DNA from: Segniliparus rugosus ATCC BAA-974
GTDB lineage: Bacteria > Actinomycetota > Actinomycetes > Mycobacteriales > Mycobacteriaceae
Assembly: GCF_000185725.2 (NCBI RefSeq)
Contig: NZ_KI391953.1
Coordinates: 1,790,750 to 1,854,749 of the forward strand
Direction of reading: 5' to 3'
DNA: 64,000 nucleotides
Shown here in pieces: positions 38,091 to 46,106 of the stretch (the first letter of the stretch is position 1; each line of letters begins with the position of its first letter). Under the pieces are notes generated by a model. The model was given only the letters and a program-made list of their open reading frames with translations. It was not told the DNA's origin and made no database searches. Position numbers and translations under genes: made by a program.

Positions 38091-39650
38091 ATGTCCGCGC
38101 CCGCCGCTGATTCCGCGCCGAGCGTCGACCCGGTGGCAGCGCTCGCGGTCTACGCCGAGCGGACGAGCGCGAGTGCGGTGAGCCCGGACGGGGCGACGCG
38201 TGTGAGCGTCGACCGCTACGGGCGGGCGGTGCGGGTGGAGGGGTTCGCGCGCACCTTCGCAGAGGCGGTGTGGTTGGCGCGCCTGGCCAGCGAGGCGCGC
38301 GAAGCGATGTTCGCCAAGCGCACCCGCCAGTTGGCGGAGGCCGCGCGAGGGCTCGGCGAGCACGAGATCCTCGGTTGCGCCTCGGCCCCCGGACCGGCGG
38401 CCACTCCGGACGTGGTGCCGCTCGTCCTCGGGGTGGAGATCTTCCCGGACGCCTACCGGAACTGGGGGTTCCCCGATCCGGTCCCTCCGCCGGAAGGGGA
38501 GCGGCCGTTGCTGGTGGACTGCCAGTCCTCTCCGGCGGAGCTGCGTGAGGTGCTGTTGCGGCAACTGGCGTGGGCAAGTTCCCCGGATCGGCGGATCCAA
38601 GTGGCGGTCGACGCGTGCGGCGCGGTGGCTGGGGTCTTCGTTTCCCCGGACGTCTCGGATCGGTACACGGCGGGGCTGCTGGCGGCGGTCACCCGCAAGC
38701 TGCACATGGTGGCGTGCGGCTATATGCGGGGGATGCTGCGCGAGCTCACCGCGCGGTCGTGGACGCGGGCTCCGCACCTGTTGCGCTCCTACACCGCGAG
38801 CTGGACGCAATGGCCGAGGCCGGAGAGCGCGCTGTGGGAAGCCGCGCAGGTGCAGCGCGAGCGCCCGACGAGTTGGCCGTGCTTCGAGATGCTCGGTTCG
38901 GTCGAGGCGTTCTCGACGACCTTGGTCGCCGAGGCGCTCTGTCCCGGCGAGCCGTCCGCGCGCGAGGTCATGGGCTGGTGCGCCTTGCCAGAGGGCGCGG
39001 AGCTCGCGGTGGACGCCTCGGGGCTGCCGAGGCGGGTTTCGCCTGCGGGAACGCCGGTCGACACGCGCTGGTACGAGGCAGGTCTGCACGCCGCCCGCGA
39101 GGCCTGCTTCGCGAAGGTGGCAGAGAACTGGAACGGCGGCCCCATCGTCGAAGTGCGCCCGGACCCGGTGATCGCGCCGCTGCTGTGGACGCATTCCTGG
39201 TGGGGGCGGACGGGCGCGGAGGCCGCTCCGCCGGTGGACGAGCGGGCCGAGCGCTTCGGCCTGCGCGTGGCGACCAAGCGCTGTTGCGCGGAGGGGAAAG
39301 ATCCGGCATGGGTCGACCGCCTGTACGCCAAAGCGGCGGGGGTGCTCGTCACCGAGCGCAGTCCGGATTCGCTGCTCGCGGTGACTGTCGGCGCGGACTG
39401 CGCTCCGACTGCGGTCTCAGCGCCGCCCGAGGCGTGGGCGGCCCATTCGCCGGAGCGGGTCGTGGAACTGCTCAACCAGTGCTATCTGGACGCGGCCGAC
39501 CAAGTCCGCGCGACACAGGTTTGGCTGTTGCGCGAGCTGTGGCGCTGCCCTTCGGACCTCGTGGTGGACCATTACACGCCGCATCTTTCTTTCTTGCACC
39601 CGGTGCCGGGCGCTTCGGCTCCGGTGCGGCCCGTGCAGCTGCTCGGCTGA
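38091..39650 (+). CDS. Large protein with two YbaB-like segments, unknown function
   Basis: 519 residues, ATG 38091 with GGAGGGG just upstream. Residues about 25-75 (SPDGATRVSVDRYGRAVRV... then a helix) and about 415-475 (SPDSLLAVTVGADCAPTAV... then a helix) both look like the YbaB/EbfC fold found in small nucleoid-associated and ESX-associated proteins. The 340 residues between are rich in Trp, Cys and Arg with no motif I know. No signal peptide or membrane helix. It stands alone between divergent and convergent neighbours. The domain suggestion rests on pattern resemblance only. Confidence 0.7.
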   Translation: MSAPAADSAPSVDPVAALAVYAERTSASAVSPDGATRVSVDRYGRAVRVEGFARTFAEAVWLARLASEAREAMFAKRTRQLAEAARGLGEHEILGCASAPGPAATPDVVPLVLGVEIFPDAYRNWGFPDPVPPPEGERPLLVDCQSSPAELREVLLRQLAWASSPDRRIQVAVDACGAVAGVFVSPDVSDRYTAGLLAAVTRKLHMVACGYMRGMLRELTARSWTRAPHLLRSYTASWTQWPRPESALWEAAQVQRERPTSWPCFEMLGSVEAFSTTLVAEALCPGEPSAREVMGWCALPEGAELAVDASGLPRRVSPAGTPVDTRWYEAGLHAAREACFAKVAENWNGGPIVEVRPDPVIAPLLWTHSWWGRTGAEAAPPVDERAERFGLRVATKRCCAEGKDPAWVDRLYAKAAGVLVTERSPDSLLAVTVGADCAPTAVSAPPEAWAAHSPERVVELLNQCYLDAADQVRATQVWLLRELWRCPSDLVVDHYTPHLSFLHPVPGASAPVRPVQLLG

Positions 39651-39654
39651 GAGC

Positions 39655-40386
39655 TCACAAATTGACGAGTTTGGCGGCGGCCTTGCCCGCCAGCTCCTCG
39701 GCCACGCCGGGGAGGCCGGAGAGGACGAGGACGTCGATGTCGCGGATCCGGGCGATCGCGTAGTAGAAGACCTCGTTGCGGAACGGGTCGGATTTGGCGA
39801 ACGCGTAAGTCACTTTGACGCCGAGGCTGCTGTCGCTCCCTGGGACTTCCAAAGGGATCGGGACGGCGTACGCCGGGTACGCCTCGGGGCTGCCGCTGAG
39901 GGAGACGGTGAAAGACCCGCATCGCGCCAGCCAGCCTCGGGCGAAGTCCACCAGGCTCCCCTCGCCGTCTTGCGGCCGGAGGAACAGTTCGACGGCGTAT
40001 CGGCCGTCGTAGAACATGCCGTTGAAGTCGGGCGCGTACGCGTTGGCTTCGACCAGCGGTTTGTCCCGTTCGCTGAGCAGACGCGTCGAGCAGTCCGGAG
40101 GTTTCGAGCTTTGCGCGGTGACCGGGCTCTTGCGCCTCGTGTCGATCGTCAGATACGCGGGGACGTCCGTCTGGGCCATGAGCGCGGCTCGGAGCTCGTC
40201 GGGGGTTTTCTCGGCGAGGCTCGGCTTTTGGGTGGCGACGACCGGCGGCGGGGGCGCGTCGCCCATATGCGTGATCCGCCCGAGGATCGCGAGCGCCGCC
40301 GCGATGACCAGGACGACGGTCACGATCGTGATCGCCGCGAACGAGGGGACGCGCAGATTCGGTTTGCGCCCGGTCCTGGGCGTCAC
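39655..40386 (-). CDS. Membrane-anchored exported protein, sensor-domain-like
   Basis: 243 residues, GTG 40386. A short basic cytoplasmic tail (1-14), one transmembrane helix (about 15-37), a Pro-rich linker and an extracytoplasmic domain of about 190 residues with two cysteines (about 99 and 156) that could pair. The start overlaps the previous gene's stop (GTGA at 40383-40386). The layout resembles the extracellular PknH_C-like sensor domains and exported proteins of mycolata. No enzyme motif. It probably partners the product of the gene upstream, which has the same topology. Confidence 0.75.
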   Translation of the reverse strand: MTPRTGRKPNLRVPSFAAITIVTVVLVIAAALAILGRITHMGDAPPPPVVATQKPSLAEKTPDELRAALMAQTDVPAYLTIDTRRKSPVTAQSSKPPDCSTRLLSERDKPLVEANAYAPDFNGMFYDGRYAVELFLRPQDGEGSLVDFARGWLARCGSFTVSLSGSPEAYPAYAVPIPLEVPGSDSSLGVKVTYAFAKSDPFRNEVFYYAIARIRDIDVLVLSGLPGVAEELAGKAAAKLVNL

Positions 40387-41759
40387 TTCGGGGCCGAGAG
40401 CGCCGGTTGCGCGACTTTTTGCAGTATGGCGCTCATGTCGGTGTCGGCAAGGTCGGTGCTGTTGTACTCGCTCGCCATCGTCTTGACCACGATGTCGTGC
40501 TTGAGCGCGACGGTGACCCAGTTCAGCAGCCCACGCCGGGGCTCTTCGTCCTGTGCGACTTTCACTCCGAGGCTCGCGTCTGCGTTGGGGAACGACTTAT
40601 TGCCGATCAGCTCTTGCCGGACTGCGACGGAAGCGGAGGTCTGCGGGTTGGTGAAGGTGTAGTTCAAGCATTTGGAAGACAAGGAGCTTCGGTATTCGGC
40701 GATGGCGTCAGAACCAGAGCGCTGCACGCCGATCATCACCACCACGCTGTCGGGCAGGTTCGTGATCGTGTTGACGACTTTGCTGCGGATCAGGGCTTTC
40801 GCGGCCCAGGCGACGGATTCCGGCTTGATCGGCTGCGCGCAGTCGGAGGGGTTCGTGCTCATCGACGGGTCGACGGGGCTGGAGCCGTTCTCCGGGCCCA
40901 AACCGTCGACGAGCCCGCCCGGACCTGGCGACTGCTCGCTGACGATCGTCCAGCCGTCGGGGGCTTGGACGGGCAGGTATCCGGCCAGCTCTTCCACCGT
41001 GTGGCTGCCGAACGGCGAAGGCGGTTTCGGCGCTTGGCCGCCGCCCCCGTTCGAGGAGAAGGCGAACATCGCCACCACGGAGACCACCGCGACGACGACG
41101 AGCGCGCCCGCGATGAGCGGGCCCTTGTTATCGGCCTTGGCCGACTGCGGGCGGGGCGGCGGGGCGGTGAGGCTGGACGGCTGGGCCACCAAGGGGGTGA
41201 ACGGCATCGGCCGCAACGAAGCAGCGGGCCGCCCGGCGTAGAGCGGGCCTTGGGCTCTGGGCCTTGCCCGGATCGGCAACGCGGGGCCGGGCGGGAAAGC
41301 GGCCTGTTGGCCCGCCGCGCCGGTCGTCTGGCCCGGCGGCGGCGCGAAGGCGGCGGGGGAAACGGCGGAAGCGGGGGCGAACGGGGAGGGGGAGGGCGGC
41401 GGAAGCGTCGTCCCCGGCGGGGCCGTGAACGGCGACGCGTGCTCCGAAGGCCGGGTGAACGGGGACTGCGGCGGCGGTCCGGGCGGCGTGCCCGGTCGGG
41501 CTTGGCCCGATTGCGGGTGGGCGAACGGGGACTGGACAGGGCCCCGGTTGAACGGCGAGGACGGCCCGCCTGGACGGGCCTGGTCGAGCACTGCGACCCC
41601 GCCCGGCCCAGAGGGGCCGGGCGCCGTGCCGGAGGCGGATTGGCTGGCGGCGGTCCTCCTGGCGGGGTAGCCGCTCGCCAGGCCGGGGGAAGGCGGCAAA
41701 CCTGCGGGGAACCCCGGCGGCGGCGCCGGTGCTCGCTCGGTCAAAGGATCCTCCTCCAT
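40383..41759 (-). CDS. Pro-rich single-span membrane protein with extracytoplasmic domain
   Basis: 458 residues, ATG 41759 with GAGGTCGGGGAG upstream. Residues 1-230 are a cytoplasmic Pro/Ala/Gln/Phe-rich disordered region with repeated SPF motifs (SPFNRG, SPFAHP, SPFTRP, SPFTAP). One membrane helix follows (about 240-262), then an outside domain of about 190 residues with two cysteines. Serine/threonine-kinase substrates and cell-wall proteins of mycolata often have this layout, and its outer domain resembles the sensor-like domain of the downstream gene. Function unknown. Translationally coupled to that gene. Confidence 0.75.
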   Translation of the reverse strand: MEEDPLTERAPAPPPGFPAGLPPSPGLASGYPARRTAASQSASGTAPGPSGPGGVAVLDQARPGGPSSPFNRGPVQSPFAHPQSGQARPGTPPGPPPQSPFTRPSEHASPFTAPPGTTLPPPSPSPFAPASAVSPAAFAPPPGQTTGAAGQQAAFPPGPALPIRARPRAQGPLYAGRPAASLRPMPFTPLVAQPSSLTAPPPRPQSAKADNKGPLIAGALVVVAVVSVVAMFAFSSNGGGGQAPKPPSPFGSHTVEELAGYLPVQAPDGWTIVSEQSPGPGGLVDGLGPENGSSPVDPSMSTNPSDCAQPIKPESVAWAAKALIRSKVVNTITNLPDSVVVMIGVQRSGSDAIAEYRSSLSSKCLNYTFTNPQTSASVAVRQELIGNKSFPNADASLGVKVAQDEEPRRGLLNWVTVALKHDIVVKTMASEYNSTDLADTDMSAILQKVAQPALSAPK

Positions 41760-41802
41760 CTCCCCGACCTCGTTGCCGGGGCTGAATATCCTACGGAGGA
41801 TA

Positions 41803-43383
41803 CTACGCTCCTGCGTTCGGCGCCACCCAAACAGCCGTGTTCGGAGCCAGCGTTCCGCCGTCGATGGGGGCGCTGGCGAGCAGCACCTCGCCTTCGGGCA
41901 GGGGGACGGGGGCTTCTGTCGCGTTGAGCGCGCAGAGCAGGCCGCCTCGGCGGAAGGCGAGCTGGCCCTCCGGCACGTCCAGCCACTCGAACTCGGCCTC
42001 GGCGAACTCGGGGCGGGCGCGGCGCAGTTCGATGGCACGGCGGTACAGCGCCAGCGTCGAGCCGTCCTCGGCCCCCTCGCGCGCGACGGTCACGTTCCCC
42101 CAGCCCTCCGGCATGGGGAGCCAGGTGTCGTCGGCGCTGCTGAACCCGTACGGGGGCTCGTCGCCGGACCACGGCAGCGGGACGCGGCAGCTGTCCCTGC
42201 CCCGGAGGGTGTGCCCGGAGCGCTCCCAGATGGGGTCTTGGAGCGCCTCGTCGGGCAGCGGGACGGATTCGAGGCCGAGCTCCGCGCCGTTGTACACGAA
42301 GACGACTCCGGGGAGCGCGAGCGCGACCAGCGCCATGGCCCGAGCCCGCGCGAGGCCGATCTCCCCGCTTCCGTAGCGGGTCGTCTCTCGCTCGACGTCG
42401 TGGTTGGACAGGGTCCATGTCGCCGTTCCGGCCACCGACCGCACGGCCTCGAAGGAGCGGGTGATCGCCTCGCGGATCTGTTTGGCCTCGAACTCGGCCT
42501 CCACGAGCTTGAAGTTGAACCCGAGGTGCAGCTCGTCGGGCCGCAGGTAGGCGGCGAACGTTTTGTCGTCGCGAGCCCAGATCTCCCCGACCGCCATCTT
42601 GTCGGGGTACTCGTCCAACACGGCGCGGATGCGGCGGTGGATCTCGTGGACGGCGGGCTGGTTGAACCGAAGGTCGCCGGGGCTGTGGTCCAAGAGGCCC
42701 GAACCGACGGTGGTCATGTCCGGCAGCCCCGGGGGTTTGGCCATCCCGTGCGCCACGTCGATGCGGAACCCGTCCGCGCCTCGGTCGAGCCAGAACCGCA
42801 GCGTCGTCTCAAGGTCGGCGAGGACTTCAGGGTTCTCCCAGTTCAGGTCCGGCTGCTCCGGCGCGAAGATGTGCAGGTACCACTGTCCCGGCGCGCCGTC
42901 CTGCCCGGGGACGCGGGTCCACGCCGGGCCGCCGAAGATGCTGGGCCAGTTGTTCGGCGGCTCGTCGCCGTTCTCGCCTTTGCCGTCGCGGAAGATGTAG
43001 CGGCCCCGCTCGGGGCTGTCCGGGCCCGCCGCGAGCGCGGCCTGGAACCACGGGTGCTGGTCGCTGGAGTGGTTGGGCACCAGGTCCATGATGAGCTTCA
43101 GCCCTCTGCCGTGCGCCGCGGCCAGCAGCCGCTCGAACGCCTCGATGCCGCCGAAGAGCGGGTCGACGTCGCGGGGGTCGCTCACGTCGTAGCCGTGGTC
43201 GGCCATCGGCGAGCGCATGATGGGGCTGAGCCACAAGCCGTCGACGCCGAGGCTGACAAGGTGGTCGAGCCCTTCGACCACCCCGTCGAGGTCGCCGACC
43301 CCGTCTCCGTTCGCGTCCTTGAACGAGCGGGGGTAGACCTGGTACAGGACAGCGTCTTTCCACCAAGGGCCGGATTGCGTCAT
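41803..43383 (-). CDS. aglA: Alpha-glucosidase, GH13
   Basis: 526 residues, ATG 43383. An oligo-alpha-glucosidase with the conserved regions DLVPNH (100-105), GFRIDVAHG (nucleophile Asp209), VGEIW (acid/base Glu267) and SNHDVE (Asp329). It should release glucose from maltose, oligosaccharides or sucrose in the cytoplasm. No signal peptide. Same gene order aglA-glbO-HNH as M. tuberculosis Rv2471-Rv2470-Rv2469c. It may recycle glucans made by GlgE/GlgB elsewhere in the window. Exact linkage specificity cannot be read from the sequence. Confidence 0.93.
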   Translation of the reverse strand: MTQSGPWWKDAVLYQVYPRSFKDANGDGVGDLDGVVEGLDHLVSLGVDGLWLSPIMRSPMADHGYDVSDPRDVDPLFGGIEAFERLLAAAHGRGLKLIMDLVPNHSSDQHPWFQAALAAGPDSPERGRYIFRDGKGENGDEPPNNWPSIFGGPAWTRVPGQDGAPGQWYLHIFAPEQPDLNWENPEVLADLETTLRFWLDRGADGFRIDVAHGMAKPPGLPDMTTVGSGLLDHSPGDLRFNQPAVHEIHRRIRAVLDEYPDKMAVGEIWARDDKTFAAYLRPDELHLGFNFKLVEAEFEAKQIREAITRSFEAVRSVAGTATWTLSNHDVERETTRYGSGEIGLARARAMALVALALPGVVFVYNGAELGLESVPLPDEALQDPIWERSGHTLRGRDSCRVPLPWSGDEPPYGFSSADDTWLPMPEGWGNVTVAREGAEDGSTLALYRRAIELRRARPEFAEAEFEWLDVPEGQLAFRRGGLLCALNATEAPVPLPEGEVLLASAPIDGGTLAPNTAVWVAPNAGA

Positions 43384-43435
43384 ATGGCCATTCTGCCCGC
43401 CTCCGGCGGATCGCGCACGCTGTCGGCGTTGGCTT

Positions 43436-43831
43436 TTACGGAGCGTTCATGAGCGAGTCCGCCGCCATCTCCAGGTAGGCCCAGAGCTCCTGGCGGTGCG
43501 CTTGGTCCATGACGTCCTCGCCGACCGAGTCCACGCCCGCGCGCATGCAGCGCAACCACGCGTCGCGCTCGGCGGGGCCGATCACGAAGGGGACGTGGCG
43601 CATGCGCAGGCGCGGGTGGCCGCGCTGCTCCGAGTACGTCCGGGGGCCGCCCCAGTATTGCTGGAGGAACAGGCGGAAATGGAGTTCGGACTCGGTGAGG
43701 TCGTCCGGGTACATGGGCGCGAGCAGCGGGTCCTTGGCGACCTCGGCGTAGAAGCCTTTGGTGATGGTCTCGAACGTCCCGGCTCCGCCGACTGCCTCGT
43801 AAAAGCTCTGCGGCGCTGCGTCAGTCATCAT
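43436..43831 (-). CDS. glbO: Truncated haemoglobin, group II (trHbO)
   Basis: 131 residues if ATG 43831 is used, or 130 from the adjacent ATG 43828 (numbering below uses the shorter form). A 2-over-2 globin binding haem and O2, proposed to aid oxygen use or detoxification. Proximal His78 lies in the family-typical HPRLRMRH; Tyr27 (B10), Tyr40 (CD1) and Trp91 (G8) match the distal-site residues of M. tuberculosis GlbO. CAGAAT, 5 bases upstream of 43831, is repeated in front of aglA (both read CAGAATGG-CCA), so the two may share regulation. No ribosome site is seen. Confidence 0.95.
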   Translation of the reverse strand: MMTDAAPQSFYEAVGGAGTFETITKGFYAEVAKDPLLAPMYPDDLTESELHFRLFLQQYWGGPRTYSEQRGHPRLRMRHVPFVIGPAERDAWLRCMRAGVDSVGEDVMDQAHRQELWAYLEMAADSLMNAP

Positions 43832-44157
43832 GGACCATTCTGCCACGCCGGCTTCGCTCGCTGCGGAGGGGCGACGGGCGGGCCTCCGGCCGCGTTGGCG
43901 GCTCCGAAGGCTCCTGCTCACGCGACGGATTCCGCCGGATCGGGCCGGAGCTGTCGCAAACGAAGAAATAACGGGCGAGAAACGCCAGCGCGTGGTAGGA
44001 AGGTAGGAAGTAAGAGGGAGTTTCACCCGAGTACTCGATAGAGAGAGGAAGAGCATTGGTCTGTCAGTCCGGTTCCGCGCGATCGCGAATATCTTTCCCG
44101 ATTCGCTGACCGGATTTTCGCCGATCAAGCTCCAACAGCGTCAGGAGCGCCACGAAG
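43832..44157. other. Divergent intergenic region, glbO / HNH gene
   Basis: 326 bases without a credible gene. It becomes AT-richer from about 43970 on, with purine-rich tracts (AAGAAATAACGGG, GGAAGGTAGGAAG). It should hold the promoters of both divergent genes. I find no clear operator or hairpin. Confidence 0.5.
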
Positions 44158-44709
44158 ATGCCGTCACACCGCCGATCACTCGCTGGCGGCGCCACGCTGG
44201 TCCTGAACGTGGGCTTCGAGCCGCTCAACATCATCCCGCACCGCCGCGCCGTCGTGCTGGTGTACTCCGACCGCGCCGAACTCGTGGAGCCGACGAACCT
44301 GCTGGCGCGCTCGGAGCGCGCGGAGCTGCAAGTGCCCAGCGTCATCCGGCTGTCGCGGTATGTCCGCATCCCGTACCGGGCGACCGTCCCGCTCACCCGG
44401 ACCGCGGTGGTCGCGCGGGACAAGCACCGTTGCGTGTACTGCGGCGGCAAGCCGGAGACCATCGACCACGTCGTGCCTCGCTCTCGAGGCGGGCAGCATG
44501 TGTGGACCAACGTCGTGGCCGCGTGTCAGAAGTGCAACCACAAGAAGGGCAACCGGTTGCTCTCCGAGCTCGGCTGGACGCTGCGCGACGCGCCCTCGGC
44601 CCCCAAAGGGGCGGTGCCGAGGTTCGTCTCCGGAGAGCACCCCAGCGCATGGCGGCGCTACTTGGGCGAGGCGGAGGAGGCCGGTCCGTTTGAGCAGCGG
44701 ACGGCGTGA
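44158..44709 (+). CDS. HNH endonuclease family protein
   Basis: 183 residues, ATG 44158 with AGGAGCG 8 bases upstream. The C-terminal half is an HNH/zinc domain: Cys92-x-x-Cys95, Asp103-His104 (IDHVVPRSRGG), Asn118, and Cys123-x-x-Cys126-N-His128. The N-terminal half (NVGFEPLNIIPHRRAVVLV) is typical of the conserved actinobacterial and cyanobacterial HNH proteins like Rv2469c. A DNA nuclease role is presumed from the motif, but no biological function is established for this subgroup. Not linked to a methylase or phage genes. Confidence 0.9.
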   Translation: MPSHRRSLAGGATLVLNVGFEPLNIIPHRRAVVLVYSDRAELVEPTNLLARSERAELQVPSVIRLSRYVRIPYRATVPLTRTAVVARDKHRCVYCGGKPETIDHVVPRSRGGQHVWTNVVAACQKCNHKKGNRLLSELGWTLRDAPSAPKGAVPRFVSGEHPSAWRRYLGEAEEAGPFEQRTA

Positions 44710-44765
44710 TCCGGACAAGCCGGACGTGATCCGAGCGCGCCTGGGGCGCTTGGTAGAGTGTGCGC

Positions 44766-44987
44766 ATGCCTGTGCCACTCCTTCATAGCCTTCCGCTGGT
44801 GGTGATCGCGATCGTCGCGGTGCTGACCTATTTCCTTGCGAAGGGCCGCGCGCGGCCCGCGCAGTACCGGGTCGGCGAGCCGTGGACGGCTGGCGCGGTG
44901 TTGTGGAGCGCGGTGGACGAGGTCGGCCACGGCGGCGAGCACGGCCACGGCGACGTGGTCGGAAAGGCGGTCAGCGGTGAGTGGTGA
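44766..44987 (+). CDS. Small single-span membrane protein
   Basis: 73 residues, ATG 44766. TAGAGT (44754-44759) ends 6 bases before it and there is no ribosome site, so a leaderless mRNA is likely. One N-terminal membrane helix (about 8-26) is followed by a short soluble tail that ends in a His/Gly-rich segment (GHGGEHGHGD), a possible metal-binding patch. It overlaps the next gene by 11 bases. Unknown function. Confidence 0.75.
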   Translation: MPVPLLHSLPLVVIAIVAVLTYFLAKGRARPAQYRVGEPWTAGAVLWSAVDEVGHGGEHGHGDVVGKAVSGEW

Positions 44988-45429
44988 TCTTGTCGCGCAC
45001 GGCGAGCGCGTGCCAGTGGTCTCGACGGCGCTCGACCCCGAGGAGCCGTTGACCCATCTCCCGTTCGACATCGACCAGCGTGTCGCGGTGGACGACGCGC
45101 TCGTCCGCGCCACTCGGGACACCGGTGTGCAGTTCTCGGTGCGGATCGGCGATCTCGGCGCGGACGCGCTGGCAGGCGCGAAGCAGGTTTTCCCGCACGT
45201 GCCCGAGGCGCAGCGGGGCGTTTTGATCGCGATCTCGCCGAATGAGCGCAAAGTCGTGGTCGTCTCGGGCTCCGGGGTGGAGCGGGCGACCGAGCCGGTG
45301 CTCCAACTCGGTGTTGCGGCGGCGACGAGCGTGCTCTCCCAGGCGAAGGGCAAAGCGCGGGACAGCGCTCTGGTCGACGCGACCATTGCGGCGATCCGGG
45401 TGATCGCCAGCGCCATCGAGCCTGTCTAA
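44977..45429 (+). CDS. Soluble protein resembling TPM/DUF5130 domain
   Basis: 150 residues from GTG 44977, inside the previous gene in another frame. The body (IDQRVAVDDALVRATRDTGVQFSVRIGDLG...) and the segment RGVLIAISPNERKVVVVSGSGVE resemble the TPM-type fold of DUF5130 proteins conserved in mycobacteria (probably the Rv2468c position beside glbO and the HNH gene). No signal or membrane segment. Together with the small membrane protein upstream it may form a membrane-associated pair. Family assignment is tentative. Confidence 0.7.
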   Translation: MSGDLVAHGERVPVVSTALDPEEPLTHLPFDIDQRVAVDDALVRATRDTGVQFSVRIGDLGADALAGAKQVFPHVPEAQRGVLIAISPNERKVVVVSGSGVERATEPVLQLGVAAATSVLSQAKGKARDSALVDATIAAIRVIASAIEPV

Positions 45430-45554
45430 CGGCAAGAGCGTTTCGGAGTCGGCGGGCGTCGGCTCCGTCCCGACATGCTGTGCGCGCCGGAGCGTTCGGG
45501 GATGTTGACGACAGTCGAGCCGGTGCGCGACGTGCCACCGGAGGATGTGCTCGG

Positions 45555-46051
45555 ATGACAGAGACAGGGCGGGACGCGGCAGAGCAATCGCTTTCGCGCC
45601 GCGCGCATTGGCCCTTGGCGGCGGTCGCGCTGGCCGTCTTCGTCGGCGCGACGGGCGTTGTCGGTTCTTTCGGCTGGTTCGTCGCGGCGAGCGTGTGGGG
45701 GACGATCCGGATCCGCCGGGCGTCGCGTTCGCGGCAGGCGTCGCGCTGTGCGTCGCGGGGTGCGTGTTGGTGGCGGCGAGTTCGCTGGCTTCGGTGCTGC
45801 GGCGATTGGAGCTGCTGCGCGTCGGCGGGAGCCTCGCGCGCGTGCTTCGCGGGAGCTGGACGGTCGGCGCGCTCTGCGCGATGTCCGGGCTGCTCGTTCT
45901 CGTCGGGCTCGGCATCGTGATGACGGCCCTGTCGCAGCTGACCACGGGCGGGAAAGCCTTCGTGACCGTGGTTTTCGCGCTGTGCGCCCTGGTCCCGGTC
46001 GTTCCGGGGTTCGAGATCTGGCGGCGGCGCGCAGGCGGGAAGGCCGATTGA
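45555..46051 (+). pseudogene. Four-helix membrane protein gene with apparent 1-base deletion
   Basis: ATG 45555 has GGAGGATG upstream and opens a frame with one clear membrane helix (about residues 19-45). After the G run at 45697-45701 this frame turns into Arg/Cys/Ser nonsense. The next frame over gives three further clean helices to a stop at 46051. Adding one G to the run of five restores a single frame of about 165 residues with a sensible junction (VWGDDPDPPGVAF). So this is a sequencing error, a recent mutation or a phase-variable tract. Unknown function; just upstream of pafB. Confidence 0.6.
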
Positions 46052-46092
46052 CCGCGCCGCTGCGCTTGTCCCCGAGGCGCCGCGCGGCGCGG

Positions 46093-46098
46093 TACCCT
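46093..46098 (+). promoter_or_regulatory. -10 element for leaderless pafB transcript
   Basis: TACCCT ends 8 bases before the pafB GTG (46107), and the intervening AAACAGCT contains no ribosome site. This spacing suits a transcript beginning at or next to the start codon. It would drive pafB-pafC and perhaps tatA-tatC-helY. Confidence 0.45.
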
Positions 46099-46106
46099 AA
46101 ACAGCT

